Below are positions 12,501 to 26,738 of a stretch of 64,000 nt of DNA, one piece after another. Position 1 is the stretch's first letter. Every line of letters starts with the position of its first letter. The stretch is from Daphnia pulex (lineage: Eukaryota > Arthropoda > Branchiopoda > Diplostraca > Daphniidae): NCBI RefSeq assembly GCF_021134715.1, contig NC_060025.1, positions 2,294,001 through 2,358,000 of the forward strand, read 5' to 3'. Both the position numbers and the translations under genes were made by a program. Under the pieces are notes generated by a model. It made no database searches. It was given only the letters and a program-made list of their open reading frames with translations, and was not told the origin of the DNA.

Positions 12501-15500
12501 TTTTTCCCAGCTTCTTCTTCTTCTTCTAACAGATAACGGACAACACACCATCAAGAAGAAGCTGATTGGTCGCCCCAAAAAAGGAAGAAGGGGGGATAGC
12601 TCACCCTCCTCTTTTGCGCACATATAACAAACCCTCCAGACTATCAGTTGATGTGGGGGGCAGAGAAAAAGAAGAAGAAACACTTGCAACTGGACAGTGC
12701 CCGGGAGGACTTGGGTCCAGCTGTCGCCTTTCATCTTGTATATAGTCGCCCAGGAAACTTTGATTGGCTCACGGGCGTGCGTTATATATACTACATCTAG
12801 ATGCGATGGAGTGTGTAGTAAGGCCAAAAGAAGTAAAAGATTTATAGTTAAGTTTCTTGCCTTCAGCACACACACACACACACACACAACTCTCTAATGG
12901 ATTCCTCTTTCCAGGAGCGCGCCCAGGAACTTTTCCTTCCTCCACCCCCAAAAAGAGGAAGGAAAAGAATAGAAAGACATTTGATGTCGTCTTCAATTCT
13001 CAGAGAATTTTCTACATCTGCTCGGAAAAGATTACGTGACCCCAGACATTCTTTTGTTTTTTTCATTCCTCAACCAGAAAAGGAAAAAAAAAGAAATTGG
13101 AAAAATGCACGTCACACAATGAGAAAAAAAAAAACCCCGAAGAGTTATTCAATTTTTCCATTCTTCTTCTAGCCGCAATTTTGTGATAGGCTCTAGACTC
13201 AATATCACATATGAATTCCTTTTTTTCATAAAGTGAAATAAAGGGGAAAAAAAGGAGGCAAGTCCCATCTCTAAACCTCTCGATCCATCGTACTCGGCAA
13301 TCAAAATTCAGAGGCAATCAAAGTGTACTTTTCTCCCTCCCTCTTTGTATAAAAGACTGGGCTGGAGAGTAGAGAGAGACGGGCGAAAACAGAGTTTACA
13401 TACACGATCAAACATGTTTTTGATGAGGCTATACGGACATTCTAGTGAGCTGTACTTTTAGCGTGTGTCTTTGTCTGTTTTTCTATTAAAACTTGGGAGA
13501 TTTTCTTCTTCTTTTTCTCTCTCTCCATCTCTCTCTCTCGTCAGTCGGCGAGGATTATTTTTTTGATGGGAGAACGACAGACGGTTGCGAACGGGGGCGA
13601 AATTATTCGACGTCACAGGACCTGACAGACAGACAGAGACCCTCTCATTAAATCTCTCGGCGAAATCTTTTCAGCTGCGCTTTATTACACCGCATGCACA
13701 CACAAATATGGCGGCCACACATTTAATCCCTTTGGCTACATCCCAAACTATTATCTCGTTAGACTTTCGCTCTCGTAATATTACATCTATTATTTTTTTC
13801 GTCTTCTTCTTCTTTCAACGTAATAAATTCATGGCTCCTTCATTAATGCCGACAAACAGCTCCCACCCATCCAACCCCAGCCGACCCAAAATAATATATA
13901 AATTTTGTTTAAAATAATAAAAAAAAAAAGATTTATTTATATTTTTTAAAAAGGAAAAAGGCCCCCGAAAAAATTCATCTTCTTCTTCTTCTTTTCTTAG
14001 GTTGTTGTTATTTTCTTGATGGGGGCCTCGGGAGCGTGCGCGCCACATGCCCAGCACATTATAAGACATAAGACATGAGCCCCTTCTGTGTACAGATTGC
14101 CCCCGTTTGGGCTGTTGGGTCGGCCCCCGAATGTTTTGGCTTCGTCCCGAAACCGTCGCGGGCAAAGAGAAAAAGTAAAAGAAGAAAAGAAAGAGAAAAA
14201 AACGGGGCGAACACAACGGAAAGAAACAACACAAGACTATAAGGGGGGGGGGGGCAGGCATGGATAGGAGCGGTCCAGTCAATAAACACAGCACGCACGC
14301 ACCCGGGGGTTGCGGTCGGCCGGGCATTTATAGCAAAGGACCAAGACAACAACAACAACAACAACCCGAAAAAGAAGAAGAAGATGAAAAGAAGAAGAAT
14401 GTAGAGAGAGAGAGAAACCTTATTTTCAGAGCGCTCACAATGATGAGGATCTGTGAGTGTGTGTGACTCCAATCACAAACTGGGCGAGCGACAATCTGTA
14501 TAATCTCTGATTAATCGAAAAGGGGATTAACCTCCGGGGTGTTGGCTACTACTACCCCCCTTCTCTCCCACCCCCCGTAAATTTAGAGAAACCAGCATGA
14601 CGGCAGCACGTTATTAAAAGTGTCAAGCCAATTATTGGTGTTGACATTTTTTTCCCACCGCGGCCAAAACACACACACACAGACAATGTGGGTTGTTCCT
14701 GTGTGTAGGACTACACACTAAATTATCTGGGGCAAATCGGAAAAATGTCGTCAGCTTCTTTCTGGGAAAGGAAAAGAAGAAAGAAAAAAATAGCCGCACC
14801 AAGCCAAAAGGAGCTCTCTCTCTCTCTCTCAAGTCCTTTTTCTTTCTTGGCACCAGCTCCTGTTTTACACACAACACATTCTGCCTTGGCGCTGTACACA
14901 CTAGTGGTACACTACACACACACACACACAGCCATCGGTCCGCTCAAATACACACACGGAGATCCAACGGAACAACTCGACTTGGCTCCGCTCCAATATG
15001 GGCCCAAGGAAAAAGAAGAAGAAGGAGCAGCTCGGCTTTTCTCTTCGTTCATTTTCCATGTGGAAGAGAAAAAAGATCCTTCTTCTTCTTCTTCTTGGGT
15101 TGGAAAAAAAACTGGCAATGCTGGCATAAGAAGAAAAAAGAGGAAGAAACTCTTTTATTTCTAAGTAAATAACGAAAAAATCACGACGCCGTGATAATCC
15201 CGACAAAAAAGGATATGGGGGCGTTACGATATTTATACACACTTGATGTGGAGAGGGGATGGGGGAAGATGACGTCAAAAAGTTGAAAAGCAAATGGCCG
15301 TTACAATACTACTCGTCCGTGTGAACAAAATATATTTGTCCCGGAGAAAATAAACAAAAGAATTGAAGAAAAAAAAAGTGGATTTCGTGCGTGCGGATCC
15401 CGAACGAAATATACCAACAACACAAAAAATCTGAATTTATTAGGCAGAACCAGTTCAGTGAAATACTGCACACGTAACGATGATGGAAAGTTGGACAAAC

Positions 15501-18296
15501 TGTTTCTCGAAGAAATCCAACAAAAAAAAATAATAAAAAAAAAAGATGTTTGCACCCTACCCCCCAGTGGATATTAGTTGGGGAATGTCCCATCTTCTTC
15601 CGTCATCGGCTCACGATTTATTACGAAACGAAAAGAAAAAATAATTAATTTTTTTCCCCCATAATTATTTGGGTTTTTTTTATTTTTCCCCTGAAGAAAA
15701 ACACACAAGAGGCCCGTTGGGATGGGGGTTAGAAAAGAATGTTAGGCCAAAGGCACCTTTTTCTATTTTTATCCGCCCCTCCCTACATTCGTTGCCCATG
15801 TATATACAAACGGTATAGTTATGTATAAATACAACAAACCTGGGAAGGAGAAATTGTATACCAGAAAAAACTCTCAAAAGCGTCGGGAAAAAAAACCGAC
15901 GGGGGGTCAAAGGTCCAGCAAAAAGTTCACGGGGTTAACTAAAGAAAAACTGGGGTTGATTTCTATCCCTTTAAAACTGTTTCAATTTTCCCGCTAAAAG
16001 AAAAGGGAAAAAAATCCCCCACAAAAATCTTTCTTCTTCTTTTTATGATTTTCTTTCCTGTCGTGTGTCTTTTTTTCTTTCCCCCCCACCCCACTGTCGG
16101 CAGGGGTTGTATTCATTTGGACTTTGGCCAACAACAGCCAAATCTCCCGATGCCTCCTCCTCTTCGGCTTCGGTGTACTTGGTACTGTGCGCGGCTGTTA
16201 TACCCGAGAGGCAACGCGTTCCCTAGCCTTCTTCTCTCTTTCCTATTCGTATATACACACACACATTTATATTTATAAATATATATCAAGAATATATATA
16301 TATAAGAAGAAGAAGAAGAGAGCAAAAAAGGGCAATGGAGCCCAGCCCTTGGCAAAGCCAACGTTACCGCCCCCTTTCTATCTCTTTTTCACGGTATTTT
16401 TTTCCCCTTTTTTCTTCTTTTGATTTTTCTTTCTCCTATCCAAAGTTGTACACCCCCTCACCGAGGAAGAAGAAAAAACAACCCAACCAAGACACACAGA
16501 CACACACAACAACAGTCTGAGCGAAAAACCTAAAGCCTCGCTATAAAGTAACAATAGGCCTAAAAAGGGAGGGAGGCCGTGGAAAAAACCTGCGATGGCC
16601 AAACAACTTTTTGGCTCTCTCCGTCCGTCCGTCCAGGAGAGAAACTCGGCAGCAGAGCAGCAACAACAACAACAGTAGTTGTTCGTTGGGGGGACGCACA
16701 GACAGACACACAATCGGCGAAAGCAGACGGAGCAGAAAAAAAAGAAAAGAAATAAGAGAATCGAGTCAAGGAATGCCAAACAAGAAAGAAGAAGATAAGA
16801 GACTCGGATGGTCGATCCGACGGTTGAGAGAAAAGAAGAAGAAAAAACTAAATATATATATATATATATAAAACCCAAGACGAAGAAAAAAAAGGTAGTA
16901 CAACAACAGTACAACAACCCCCAAGAAGGAGGAAAAAAGAAATTTCCTTCCTTCCTCTTTTTCTTCTTCTTCTTCCTGACTCGGCTCAATACACAAAAAA
17001 AACTTTTTCTTCTTCTTCTTCGGGAGGAAGAAGGCCGGATATATACAATGTGTGTAAATCACTGGCCTGTGTGTGTGCGGGGGGAAAAGGAGAGAGAGAG
17101 AGAAACTGTAGAGAGAAACAAACAACTGCATTATTCAACTGTCATGGCCGCTCGGCCATTTGGGTTCGGGGGTTGCCTGAAGAAGAAGAAGAAGAAAAAG
17201 GACGTGGAGATTCATTAAGAGTCCATTAATGTTGCCAGAGTTGCTCCTCACGGTTAGGAGCTGAACTCTGAAGGAGTTTTTCTCTTCTTCTTCCAATGGG
17301 GAAAAAACAAAAGACAAAATAAAAAGACAAAAAAGAGTCAAGTCATCAATCGATGGTGATGATATGGAAAAGAGGAGGGACCTCTTTCACGGACGACGCC
17401 AAAAGAGTGTTGAAAATTCGGTAAAGTTTGAAAAGGAGGGGAGAGCCCGCAGCTCCTTTGACGTCAGAGGAACCCACGACACACACACACAGAGGCCGGA
17501 AATCGATCCAGCTTGCACGACATGGTCCTCTCTCCTTTCTGCACACACACACAGACATCCATAGAAAGAAGAAGAAGAAGACATATCTAAATATGTTTTT
17601 CCTTCTTCAACCCGCGTTTCATTTTTGATAGCCCCCAAAAAAAGAAAAATGTTGTCCGCGAGTGGAACCGGACACGCCAATCCGCAATCAAAAGGGGGGT
17701 CCTGTCGAATGTGTCTATGTGTGTTATATACGAGTGGTGGTAGTAGTAGTAGTTGTAGTTGTTGTGCAATGTTATACACGGTCTGCTCTCTCAACAGTGT
17801 TGGCCCCACCGGACAATAAGGGAACTAACGAACGAGAGCTAGTAGTCGACGGGCCATAAGGGTCCGTCTGTTAAGTGAAGAGGCCGCAATCAAAGCCAAA
17901 GGAGATGGAAGAAAAGATAGAAGAAAAAAAGTCTACCTGGAAGAAGAGGCAGAAGCAGACCCATTGATAATACTTGACGTATTTCTTGTCGGCCTCGTCT
18001 CTGGGCGCCCGGTCGACGCCCGGATGCGGGACTTCGAAGCCGACCTTCTTGAGGTGGGCACTGTGAATCGTGTAGGTCGAATGGATCCAGCAGTAGGTGT
18101 TGAGGACGTCCTCGGGGATATCCTTGGTGTGGATGCAGTCGATGGGGTTGCCGACGTACTGTCTCGTCGTCACGATGAGACTGAACGCCAGCAAAATCAT
18201 CACCGTGATGCTGTAGTGCAGCCGGAAGACGGACGAGTCTATGTGGATGTGGCTGACTTTGATGAGATTCTTCAGACCCCGGAATATGTCCAACAT
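3570..18296 (-). CDS. Innexin gap-junction channel subunit (inx2-like), 5' two coding exons only
   Basis: Innexins form gap junctions and hemichannels in invertebrate plasma membranes. Exon 1 is 18296..17937 (120 codons, phase 0, donor GTAGAC). Exon 2 is 3789..3570 (220 nt, acceptor TTGTAG, donor GTAAGT). The start ATG at 18296 sits in a strong Kozak context (GGCCACCATG). The joined 193 residues show the cytoplasmic N-terminus, a first membrane segment (about residues 28-45), an extracellular loop with conserved Cys, and the innexin signature [12 protein letters not shown] (about 109-120) at the start of the second membrane segment. That signature is interrupted exactly at the splice, after which [12 protein letters not shown] follows. 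Exon 2 ends at ALTNVV plus one base. The later membrane segments, second extracellular loop and C-tail are not in the window and must lie left of position 1. Closest by eye to arthropod Inx2, but the paralogue is not certain. Confidence 0.95.
9259..9280. repeat. (GT)11 microsatellite
   Basis: A pure GT dinucleotide array inside the large innexin intron, just after a GGAT-type tetranucleotide repeat (9244-9257). Confidence 0.9.
12867..12888. repeat. (CA)n microsatellite
   Basis: A pure CA dinucleotide array inside the large innexin intron. Confidence 0.9.
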
Positions 18297-18453
18297 GGTG
18301 GCCGTAGTTTAGGATTTCACGCGGGAGAAGAGGCCGGTGCACAAGTGTAGAGCTGAGGTTGAACTCCGGGTTGACGCGGCGCTGGAGAGCGGCGGCGGCA
18401 ACGGAGCAACTCAGACACGACACTCGACAACGGAATCTTCCGCCTCTTCCTTC

Positions 18454-18491
18454 CTACCCTTCCTCCTACCCTTCCTCCTACCCTTCCTCCT
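18454..18491. repeat. 12-nt tandem repeat, about three copies, in the innexin 5' flank
   Basis: The unit CTACCCTTCCTC is repeated head to tail about three times, roughly 160 bp upstream of the innexin start codon. On the transcribed strand it is a purine-rich GAGGAAGGGTAG repeat, so it probably lies in the 5' UTR or promoter. Confidence 0.8.
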
Positions 18492-19594
18492 CAATCTGCT
18501 TCCGCAGCACGACAACAATTCCTCCGCGTTCGCCGCTCACCAACGTCTTCCGCACAGCAGCAGCCACCACCTTGTCGTCGTCGTCCAATCATCCAACAAA
18601 CCATCGATTTCTGGTCGTCGTCGTAGCCACTTCACCTCACACTTGACACACACTACTCACGGCGATTCAAATTTCGGGTCTTGCAATTGTTTTTTCTCTT
18701 CTTCTTCTCGATCGTTCGAAAGGCGACGAATAAAATGAAATTTTCGTCGATCTAGTCCAAATGACGACAGTTCCTTGTCACTCGACTGCCGCGAGGTGGA
18801 GGCAACTCGACTGGGTCGATCGACAGAGATTCGAGTGATCCTTCACCGGTTGAAATGATTCCACCACTGGGTGAAGAAGAAGAAGAAGAAGTTGCTGCTG
18901 CTGGAGCTGGTACTGGCGACAGTGTCACTAATGGAATCCGCCCATTCGATCGGTCCATAGTTTGATGGACGGTTACCAGTTTTCTTTCTCTCTTCCACCA
19001 CCACAGAAAACTATTGGGGCTCTTTCTTCTCCAGAGTCATCTTGCTGGATCGAGTTGTTGATGTTTTTCCAATAAAAAAATTTTTTTTTTGAATCTCCTG
19101 GCCAATTCGACGGCAAATTCGGGGTTGAAATTGATCGATCTCTTTCGCTCCTTTTTTTATTTGGATTTCCTTCTCAAAATAATGCCATCAAAATCCTTTT
19201 GGCTCCTGTTGTTGTTGCTGAGCCGGCTGTCCGTCTGATATTCCGGGCCGTCGTCGCCGCCCCTTTCCTTCTTCTTCTCCTCTCCTCAACTTCTTTGCTT
19301 CCTTCGTCCTCCTTCTCCTGCTGCTGCTGCTGCTGCCTGGGCGGCGGCGGAATCCAACGACGGCGACAACACGGGCGAGATGATGATGACGGTGCGATCC
19401 AGCGACAACAACGGCAGCTCTGCTGACCGATGCTCATACTGTGTGGCACGACTCGGCGGCTAGAGGCGACTGACTACACAATCGCGACGGACGCCTTTTT
19501 CCGTCTTCCGTCTTCCTTCTTCTTCTTCTTTTAGGCTCTCAAGATGAAGAGGGGGGGGGACACCCCAACAAAAAAGGGTGGGGGGAGAGCCTCC

Positions 19595-19632
19595 CCACAC
19601 ACACACACACCCCCGCACACACACACACACAG
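19595..19632. repeat. Double (AC)n microsatellite
   Basis: Two AC/CA dinucleotide arrays are separated by a short C-rich spacer (CCCCG). Confidence 0.85.
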
Positions 19633-20330
19633 TAACTCTCTCCCACCCCCTGGAGGGAGGAGGAGGGAGGAAAAAAAGAAGAAGAGAGTAGTATGGCAAA
19701 GTCCAATGATGCGTCAAAAAATACAAAAATCTCCAGCGGACGACACACTCGACGAATTTTGGCAGTTGGGAGGGAGGAAAAGAGGATCGAGTGAAATGCC
19801 GCTGGCCAACCCCGCGCGATTTTTCAAAAAGAAACTTTTTTTGGGTTCTTTTTCTTTTTTTCGTCAAATAAATAAATTTGAAAAAATCGAAGAAAACAAA
19901 AGGAAAAATAAAAAAAAATCACGCCACACTCACGCCAGAATAATAATAAAAAATAATAATTTCAAAAAACCCCAGAGGGAAGAGGTTAACACTTTTTTCT
20001 TTCTTTTCTTTTTTACCCTGCAGCAGTTCACGAACGAAACCGCAGCGCACAACACACAAAAATGGCAAAACTTTTTTCTTTTTTCAAACCCTAGCGCGCG
20101 CTCTAACCCTCTCTTGCTCTTGCTCTCTGCTGGCCCGCGTTAAAAAAAACAGCACCGTGAGCCAAGGCCGCCCACTGCACTCTGAACTGGGCGCTGATGG
20201 CTGGGCCGACTTGTCCGACTGATTCCCTCTGGCACACTGAAGACAGGCAGGCGCATAGTGAAGCAGTCATGCCCCAATCTCTCTCTCTCTCTCGACCGTC
20301 TCTCCGCTCTTTTCTTCGATAGGGAGGAAC

Positions 20331-20348
20331 CACACACACACACACACA
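20331..20348. repeat. (CA)9 microsatellite
   Basis: A pure CA array in the non-coding flank, followed after a one-base break by another short CA run. Confidence 0.85.
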
Positions 20349-23300
20349 GACACACACACCGGAGGCATGCGCGGATCCTTGTGCGCTGGAGAAAAAGAGC
20401 GAGAGCTCCTCCGCATGACGCAGACAAGTAACAAAAACTTTTGCGTGCGGAATTCGCCTGGCTCCGTTTCATTAGTTCTTTCTTTTCTTTTCTGTCATTC
20501 TCTCTTCGTCGTAGATTTTCCCCCTTGATGGCCAATTAGAAATTGACCCGACTCTTTTTTGTCTATTATTATTATTTTAATGAGAAAAATGAGAGCCCTG
20601 GCGAAAAATGAAATTTCGGGAGATAATTTAAAAAAAAGAGGGGAAGAGAGATACAAATGTCATTGAATGTCGCCCGGCAGCCGATCGGTAATTGGTTGAT
20701 AAAGACAAGAAACAAACTGGGACCTCCTGGCCTTGCCTTTTTACCAACAAAAACTAGAGGAGGCGGCGGTTAACGGTCGGTTGAATCGGGATAACGATCT
20801 TGTACTACCACCCACCGCCACCCACCCCAAAGTCACTTTCTTTCTTCAGCTCTTCTCGGTACCCGCGTGTGATCAATTCGCGACAAATGCAACCGATTTA
20901 AAAATAAAAATAAAAAAATAAGAAGAAATCCGAGCGAAAAAGAGCGAAATCGAGCTAGTAGACGGGAATATGTGTATGTATAAATAATATCCAAGAAAAT
21001 ATCAAATCATTATTACGCGCATCCGACTTGTTTAGAAAACTTCGTTTGAAGTCGAGTTGAAGAGATTTCCTTCCCCTCCTCCTCCTCCCTGCTCCTCAAC
21101 CCCCCCACTTTTACTACTCCCTCCTTCCTCATAGATCACTTGGATGATTTCACTCGGGCGACGACGAAAACTTTGATATCCATTAAGAGCTGGAGGGGAG
21201 GATGGATCGGATCTCTCTCTCGACGTTATTGGAAGCCGCTAAAGCGATTGCCATCTAGCGGTTAACAGTAGCGCAAAGAATGTATTTGTATTTTAAAAAT
21301 TGAGAGGAAATTCCGTGAATTGCAATTAAAGTTGGATGGTAAATGATGTCCCACCTGATCCGCCTACACGGATCAACATCAAAGTTGGGTGGGTGGGAAA
21401 GAAAAACAAAAAAAAGAAGAAGCGAAATGATGATGAACGATTGCATCATACATTTAAACCCAAAGAGAAAGAAAAAAGAAAAGAAAAGTGATTCATCGAG
21501 AATGCCGGCCGAGATAGGAAACGGGCATGAATCAAATGCAACTTCCGGAGGAGAAGGAGGACCCTCCTACACTCGTCCATTGCTCGTAGCTGTTTGCTTG
21601 AAACTTTGCCAAAATAACGTGAAAAAGAAAAATGATGACGTCACACTATGGCCTTTCACCGATTCGTCATCATTCATCAAAAAAATCTTTTGGGGGAGAG
21701 AAAAATTCCCCCACCCACCCAAGTTTTTTTTTGGGGTACACGGTTTGACATCCAGCGTAATAATATTGTTCTTCTGGCTATTAAATCCGATTGACGTCAC
21801 ATCTTCCCGCAACGACCTATCCTATACGGACTCTCGCCCATTTTTTCTCGTTTATTGTTTGACACGTCATTTTTTACGCTTCTCACCTTTGAACATGTCC
21901 GGCGGCTGCTGCTGCTGCTGCCTGGGCAATAGTTGCGGATGACAGGGGTGCCATCGAGTCTCTCCCCTGGACCAGAAAGTTGCCTCTCGTCTGGCGCAAC
22001 GGCGACCGTCAGTTGGCCAAACCGGACGGATGGATGGCCCCTCCGTTGTTAGTTCCTTGGTAGCCCGAAATGTTGTTGGCTAGAGAAACGAATCAAAAAG
22101 AAAAATCAAATTTTTAAGACGAATTTCAATCAACTCAGAGGTCATTACACACACAACAACAGGAGGAGAGTATACGTCAATAGGAGCGGACAGGAACCTT
22201 GAAAAAGGTCACGGAATCTCATGGCACAGGGAGGCAGTTGCAATCGATTCAAGCCAACACTATTTTCTTCCCTCTTTGGGACACGGGCCAGCAGCAAGAG
22301 GGCCAGCAGTCGTTTCATCTTAAGGGAGCTGCAGCTTCTCCGGGAAAATAAGAAGAAGAAGAAAAAAAGTTGTTTATCGCCCAGCCTTCCAGCCCGTCTC
22401 CTTTTATACAACTATCAGAGGAGAGAGAAAGACTTGGTTCTCCCCCTTCTCTCTTTTTCTCGCCCAGTGAATGCCCAGGCACAGCGGCCAGTGTATCGAC
22501 TTGGGGTTCTCTCTTTTCTCATCAAAGATCCAGCGCAAGCAGCAACTCGATAGCATCAGTCACAATCTTTCGTCTCGGCACGGCCGGCCCCGGCCACTAC
22601 TACACAGTTAACTCTCTCCTAGACTGGACTCTCTCTCTCGACACACTTACCGTCCTCTGCCTTGATTAGCCCCGGAATCCTCTCTCTCTTCTAAAAGGGC
22701 CGGCAAAAGAAGAAGAAGAAAAAAAGGCAATCTTTGAGAGGGAGCGCCAAATCAAAGCCTGGACACCATCACTTTGCTACATCATTGATACTGCCATAGC
22801 AGGAGCTATCAGGACCTTATAGAGAGATATTGGATAGACGTCACTCTACTAGGATGGAAGAAGAAGAAGAATCCTATCCATCCACTTGGCTTTTTGGCCG
22901 TTTGACGATTTGACTTTACCGCCCTGGCTCTCTTCTTCTTTTTTTTCCTACGTCCCTTATTTTGATGGTCCAGTCACAGTTTCCCCACCCTCACTTGCCT
23001 GTGCACAGGATATATGCACACAGGGGCCAAGAGTCCGAGGCGCTTTGATTGGCGACCAAAGTGTCTTTTTGCGGGGCCTTGGCTCCTCTCGGCAAAATGT
23101 CCTCGTAAAAATGAAGCGACCGTCATTCAAATAGCCATCAACTTGTTTCTTTCCTTCCCTTCTTATATTTTTCTTCTTCTTTTTCCTGTTTTGTATAACC
23201 AACCACCGAACAAAAATAAATCCCAAAAAACCCCCCCAAAAATATAAGAAGGAACTCTGCGTATATATAGCACAGCTCCTTATGCCCTCCTTCTTTCTTT

Positions 23301-26300
23301 ACCCCGTCGTCTTTTTACGACAACTCGATTGAAATGGCGACCCTAGTCTCATAAGTTTCCGGTGTGTCTCTCTGCGATCACGTGACGTGATCGATTCTAC
23401 CCTCCTCAACTTCTCCTTTTTTCTTCTTCTTCACGAAAAAAATATAGAAGGAACGAAAAGTCAGCGAATAATGGCCGTGCCACCCATCCGAAATAATAAA
23501 AAATAAAATAAAATAAAATGAAACGAAAAAAAAAAGGAGAGAGCTGCTGATTCGTGTGTGTGTGTCCGTATAGTACATATCCTTCCGGGCGGATATTGAT
23601 TGGAAACAGGTCAGCCCTTTTTGTGTGCGAGTATGTTGCTGCTGGCCCTATAGTACAGTATACAGCACAACCGTGCTGTATACTGTTGTACACTCGAATT
23701 CTTCCTTGGGTCGGCGCTATTCTCTCCTCGATAGTTTTCATAGACAACAATCAATAAAGGAGGGGGGCTGCCGCCACAGTCGGACCCTCCTCGGTATATT
23801 TACGTCAAAGTGTTGACTCTTTGTTTGTCAACTCAACTACAAAATGGGCTGCTCTGACCAGCAGTTTTTTACAGGGGGGGGGGGGGACATGTCAACAAGC
23901 GAAAAAAGAAACAACAACTCCGAGCTCCTTTTTCCCCCAGTAATTTGACAACAAAAGATCCGTCGCCCCGGAAAAACGCCGAGCTTTTGTTTGATCGTAA
24001 AAAAAAAGAAAGGAAAAAACAAAGCTCGTCAAGTATATTCGAGTGTGATTTAAAAAATGTTGGATAAGAAATATTAAATTGAAGAGTTGTACGACACAAT
24101 GGCGCTGGATAAAAGACAGAGAGAGGCTGGATAAGGGGCTGCTGCTGGGCTGCTGCTGCAGCGGGGAATTGCGCGATGAGCAAAAGGAGATGGATGGAGT
24201 GTAGTAGTAGTAGTAGGATGTGCTGTGTGGGCTAACTTCCGCTCGGCGGAACACGACTGGACTACCTCTGACACACACAGTTTCTGTCTGGATGACGCAT
24301 CATCAAAGTTAACAGTCGACGACGACGAAACCATTTGCTCAGTTGCTCTTTCCACCGCCACAGCGTCCTCCCCCTTTACCCCCTATCGGGCACCACACTA
24401 AAGTGGGGGGCCAGCCCAGCCCAGTAGCCCTTTTATCCCCTCCATAGTTCAAGCGGGACTTGATAATCAATTAGACGACTCGAAACCTTCTGCTACTTCT
24501 TCTTCTTCTTCTGGCCTCCAGTCATAAACCGTTTATCTGGCCTTGTTCCTCCTTTCTCTTTTTCCCAGCCACATAAAAAGAGACGACGACGACGATGCGC
24601 GTTAGCTAGCTGCCCGTCTCACTAATCAGTCAGGGCTATCCAAGTTGCACGACGGGGAAGGAAAGGAAAAAAAAAAAACTACGACGACTATACTGTTCAA
24701 AGTCCGAAATCCAATTGTCTGTGGACTCGCTGTACAGGATCTTATTGTCTTCAGCCGACCAAACTTTTTTTTCTTCTTCCGTCCCTTTTATACCCAGAGA
24801 GAACAAATGCTAAATCTTCTTCCCCTTCATCCGTTCTCTCTATCTCTCTCCTGCCGCAACTATTATATCTACATCATCCGTGCTGCTGCTGGCCGGATAT
24901 TAATACTTATAATAATAATAATGAAGGAGGGTAGTCGAAATCAATCCGGCAAGAGTTATGGACACGATCCATAAAGAGAGGGGGGAGCCCTATAGTAGTA
25001 TTATTTGACGACTAGGAGGAATGTGAGGTGTAGAATGACACGATGATGAATGGCCTTTTCGATTCAATGGATTGTTTTTGATAGAGGCCGGGCCGGCAAA
25101 AGTCTCGACGTTAAGATATCGAGTCGTAATAGGATGGCGCGGGCGCGCGGGCGCGGATGTGATTGATCTGCCATCGAAAGCTCATGGCCGTTCCATCAGA
25201 GTTTCATCCGAGCGAGTTCCATATCATTCATCTCTTTCGGGCAGGGCCAGCAGCCGTACCACCACCACCACTACTACTATGCAACCGTATAAACCCAATG
25301 ATCTTCTTCTTTTCTCTTCTTCTTTTTCTTGGGGGTTGGCCCCCCCTCAACTCTTTTCTTCGATCCTTCGCAACTGGGGAAACTATAAAGGAGAGTCGAC
25401 GGGAAGAAACGGCGATCCATTCCTTTTCGTTTGATCTCGTCCTTTTATACAGTTACAGAGTGGTTGTGTACTACAGCATCCGGCCGGAATAAAAAGTAAA
25501 AGAAAAGGTATCTAGTGGTGAACCTCGCCCAACTTGTTCAATCAACCACGGGGGGTGGGCCAGGCCAAGCCAGACCAGACCCACTAGGCAACGAAGGTTT
25601 TTTTTTTCGAGAAAATGGTAAGTTAATCAGTTCGTTCGTTCGAGAATTCCCCGATCCTGCAGCTCGAGACTTGCAGCAGCCGCACTGTGTAACTCTATTA
25701 TATGCATGTATCTGCCTCACTACTATTTCCTGACTCTCAGGACTGTGTGCTAGACTTTCTGCGCAAGGACTTGACTGGTAAGACACACACACACACAGAG
25801 CTATAGGGATTCTTTGATGCAATCACAGCAGACGCGAGAGTCGCCCCGGACCAAGAGTTGTCCGTTGTACAAGTTTTTCTGTATCTACCGAATCCAGCTG
25901 GTATAAGACCCGAAAAAAACATAGGAGTGGGCCCCCCTACTACTACTCCGGCGTATGTGACATGATAACAATTGAATTATCTTGTAATGCCACGACGTCT
26001 CTCTCAGCAATTCTTTTTTTTTCCCTACTGCGCTGGGATGCTCCAAAAAAGAGGATAAAAACTGTTAAAGGGATGATATCTTTTAATATAGAACAAGTTA
26101 AGACTCATAGAGCATATAATTAGTCGTGGGGAAAAGAAAGAAAGACATCGTAACTTGTTAGCCAACTCAAACTGCTGGCCCCCACCACCACCGCACACAT
26201 TTACTACAGAAAAATAGATAGAAATGGGCGTCGTTGAGGCCTCTGGCGACGACTTGTTAACTCTTGATGACAATAGAAAAAGATTCCTAGAGACTCTGCA

Positions 26301-26714
26301 GAGCAACAATCGTTGCTTACCCACTGGATCCTCCTTTGTTCTCTCTCTCTTTCTCTCTTGTGTTCGGGTTTTTCTTATATAACAAGCCAACTCTTTATAT
26401 ACTTTTCCCCAAGTCGCCAAGAATAGAAGTGTATGGTTGGGTTGGGGAGGGAAGAAGAAGAAGAAGGAAATAACACTTGGCCTCGGGACTAATTGGACCT
26501 CGCCGACTGGGCAATCAGCGATAGGTAGTCATTGAGACAGAGAAAGAGGACACTCGACTGATTAGCGGATTGATTCCTTCATATATATATAGTACGGGGG
26601 TATATAACATCCAGTCTAGATACTGGGACGGTCACTACTTCTACAGATGAAAAGGAAAAATCCACCACTACTGCTACTAAAATAAAAAGAAGAAACTTTT
26701 CCATCTTCTCTCCG

Positions 26715-26738
26715 GCAGCAGCAGCAGCAGCAGCAGCA
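26715..26738. repeat. (GCA)8 trinucleotide microsatellite
   Basis: Eight uninterrupted GCA units. A shorter CTG array lies about 100 bp further on (26836-26850), giving complementary CAG/CTG tracts close together. No coding context is apparent. Confidence 0.9.

Larger units (their letters stand above)
3790..17936 (-). other. 14.1 kb intron of the innexin gene, microsatellite-rich
   Basis: The region between the two innexin exons has canonical splice ends. It is filled with short tandem repeats: (GT)n near 9259-9280, (CA)n near 12867-12888, many (TTC)n/(GAA)n and (CAA)n blocks, poly-A/T and poly-G/C runs. Short ORFs occur on both strands, but they are low-complexity translations (poly-F/S/L/K) with no start context, splice pattern or recognisable domain. 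I see no second gene inside it. Purine/pyrimidine strand blocks and repeated GGAGC/GCTCC words are the main visible structure. Confidence 0.8.

Noticed and set aside
18337..18738. Plus-strand ORF rich in Ser/Leu upstream of the innexin
   Set aside because: Arises from the 12-nt repeat and Ser-codon-like CT tracts; no domain, and it lies in the innexin 5' flank on the other strand.
19174..19449. Minus ORF with Gln/Arg-rich translation
   Set aside because: Product of CTG/CAG and CCT repeats; no start context or conserved block.
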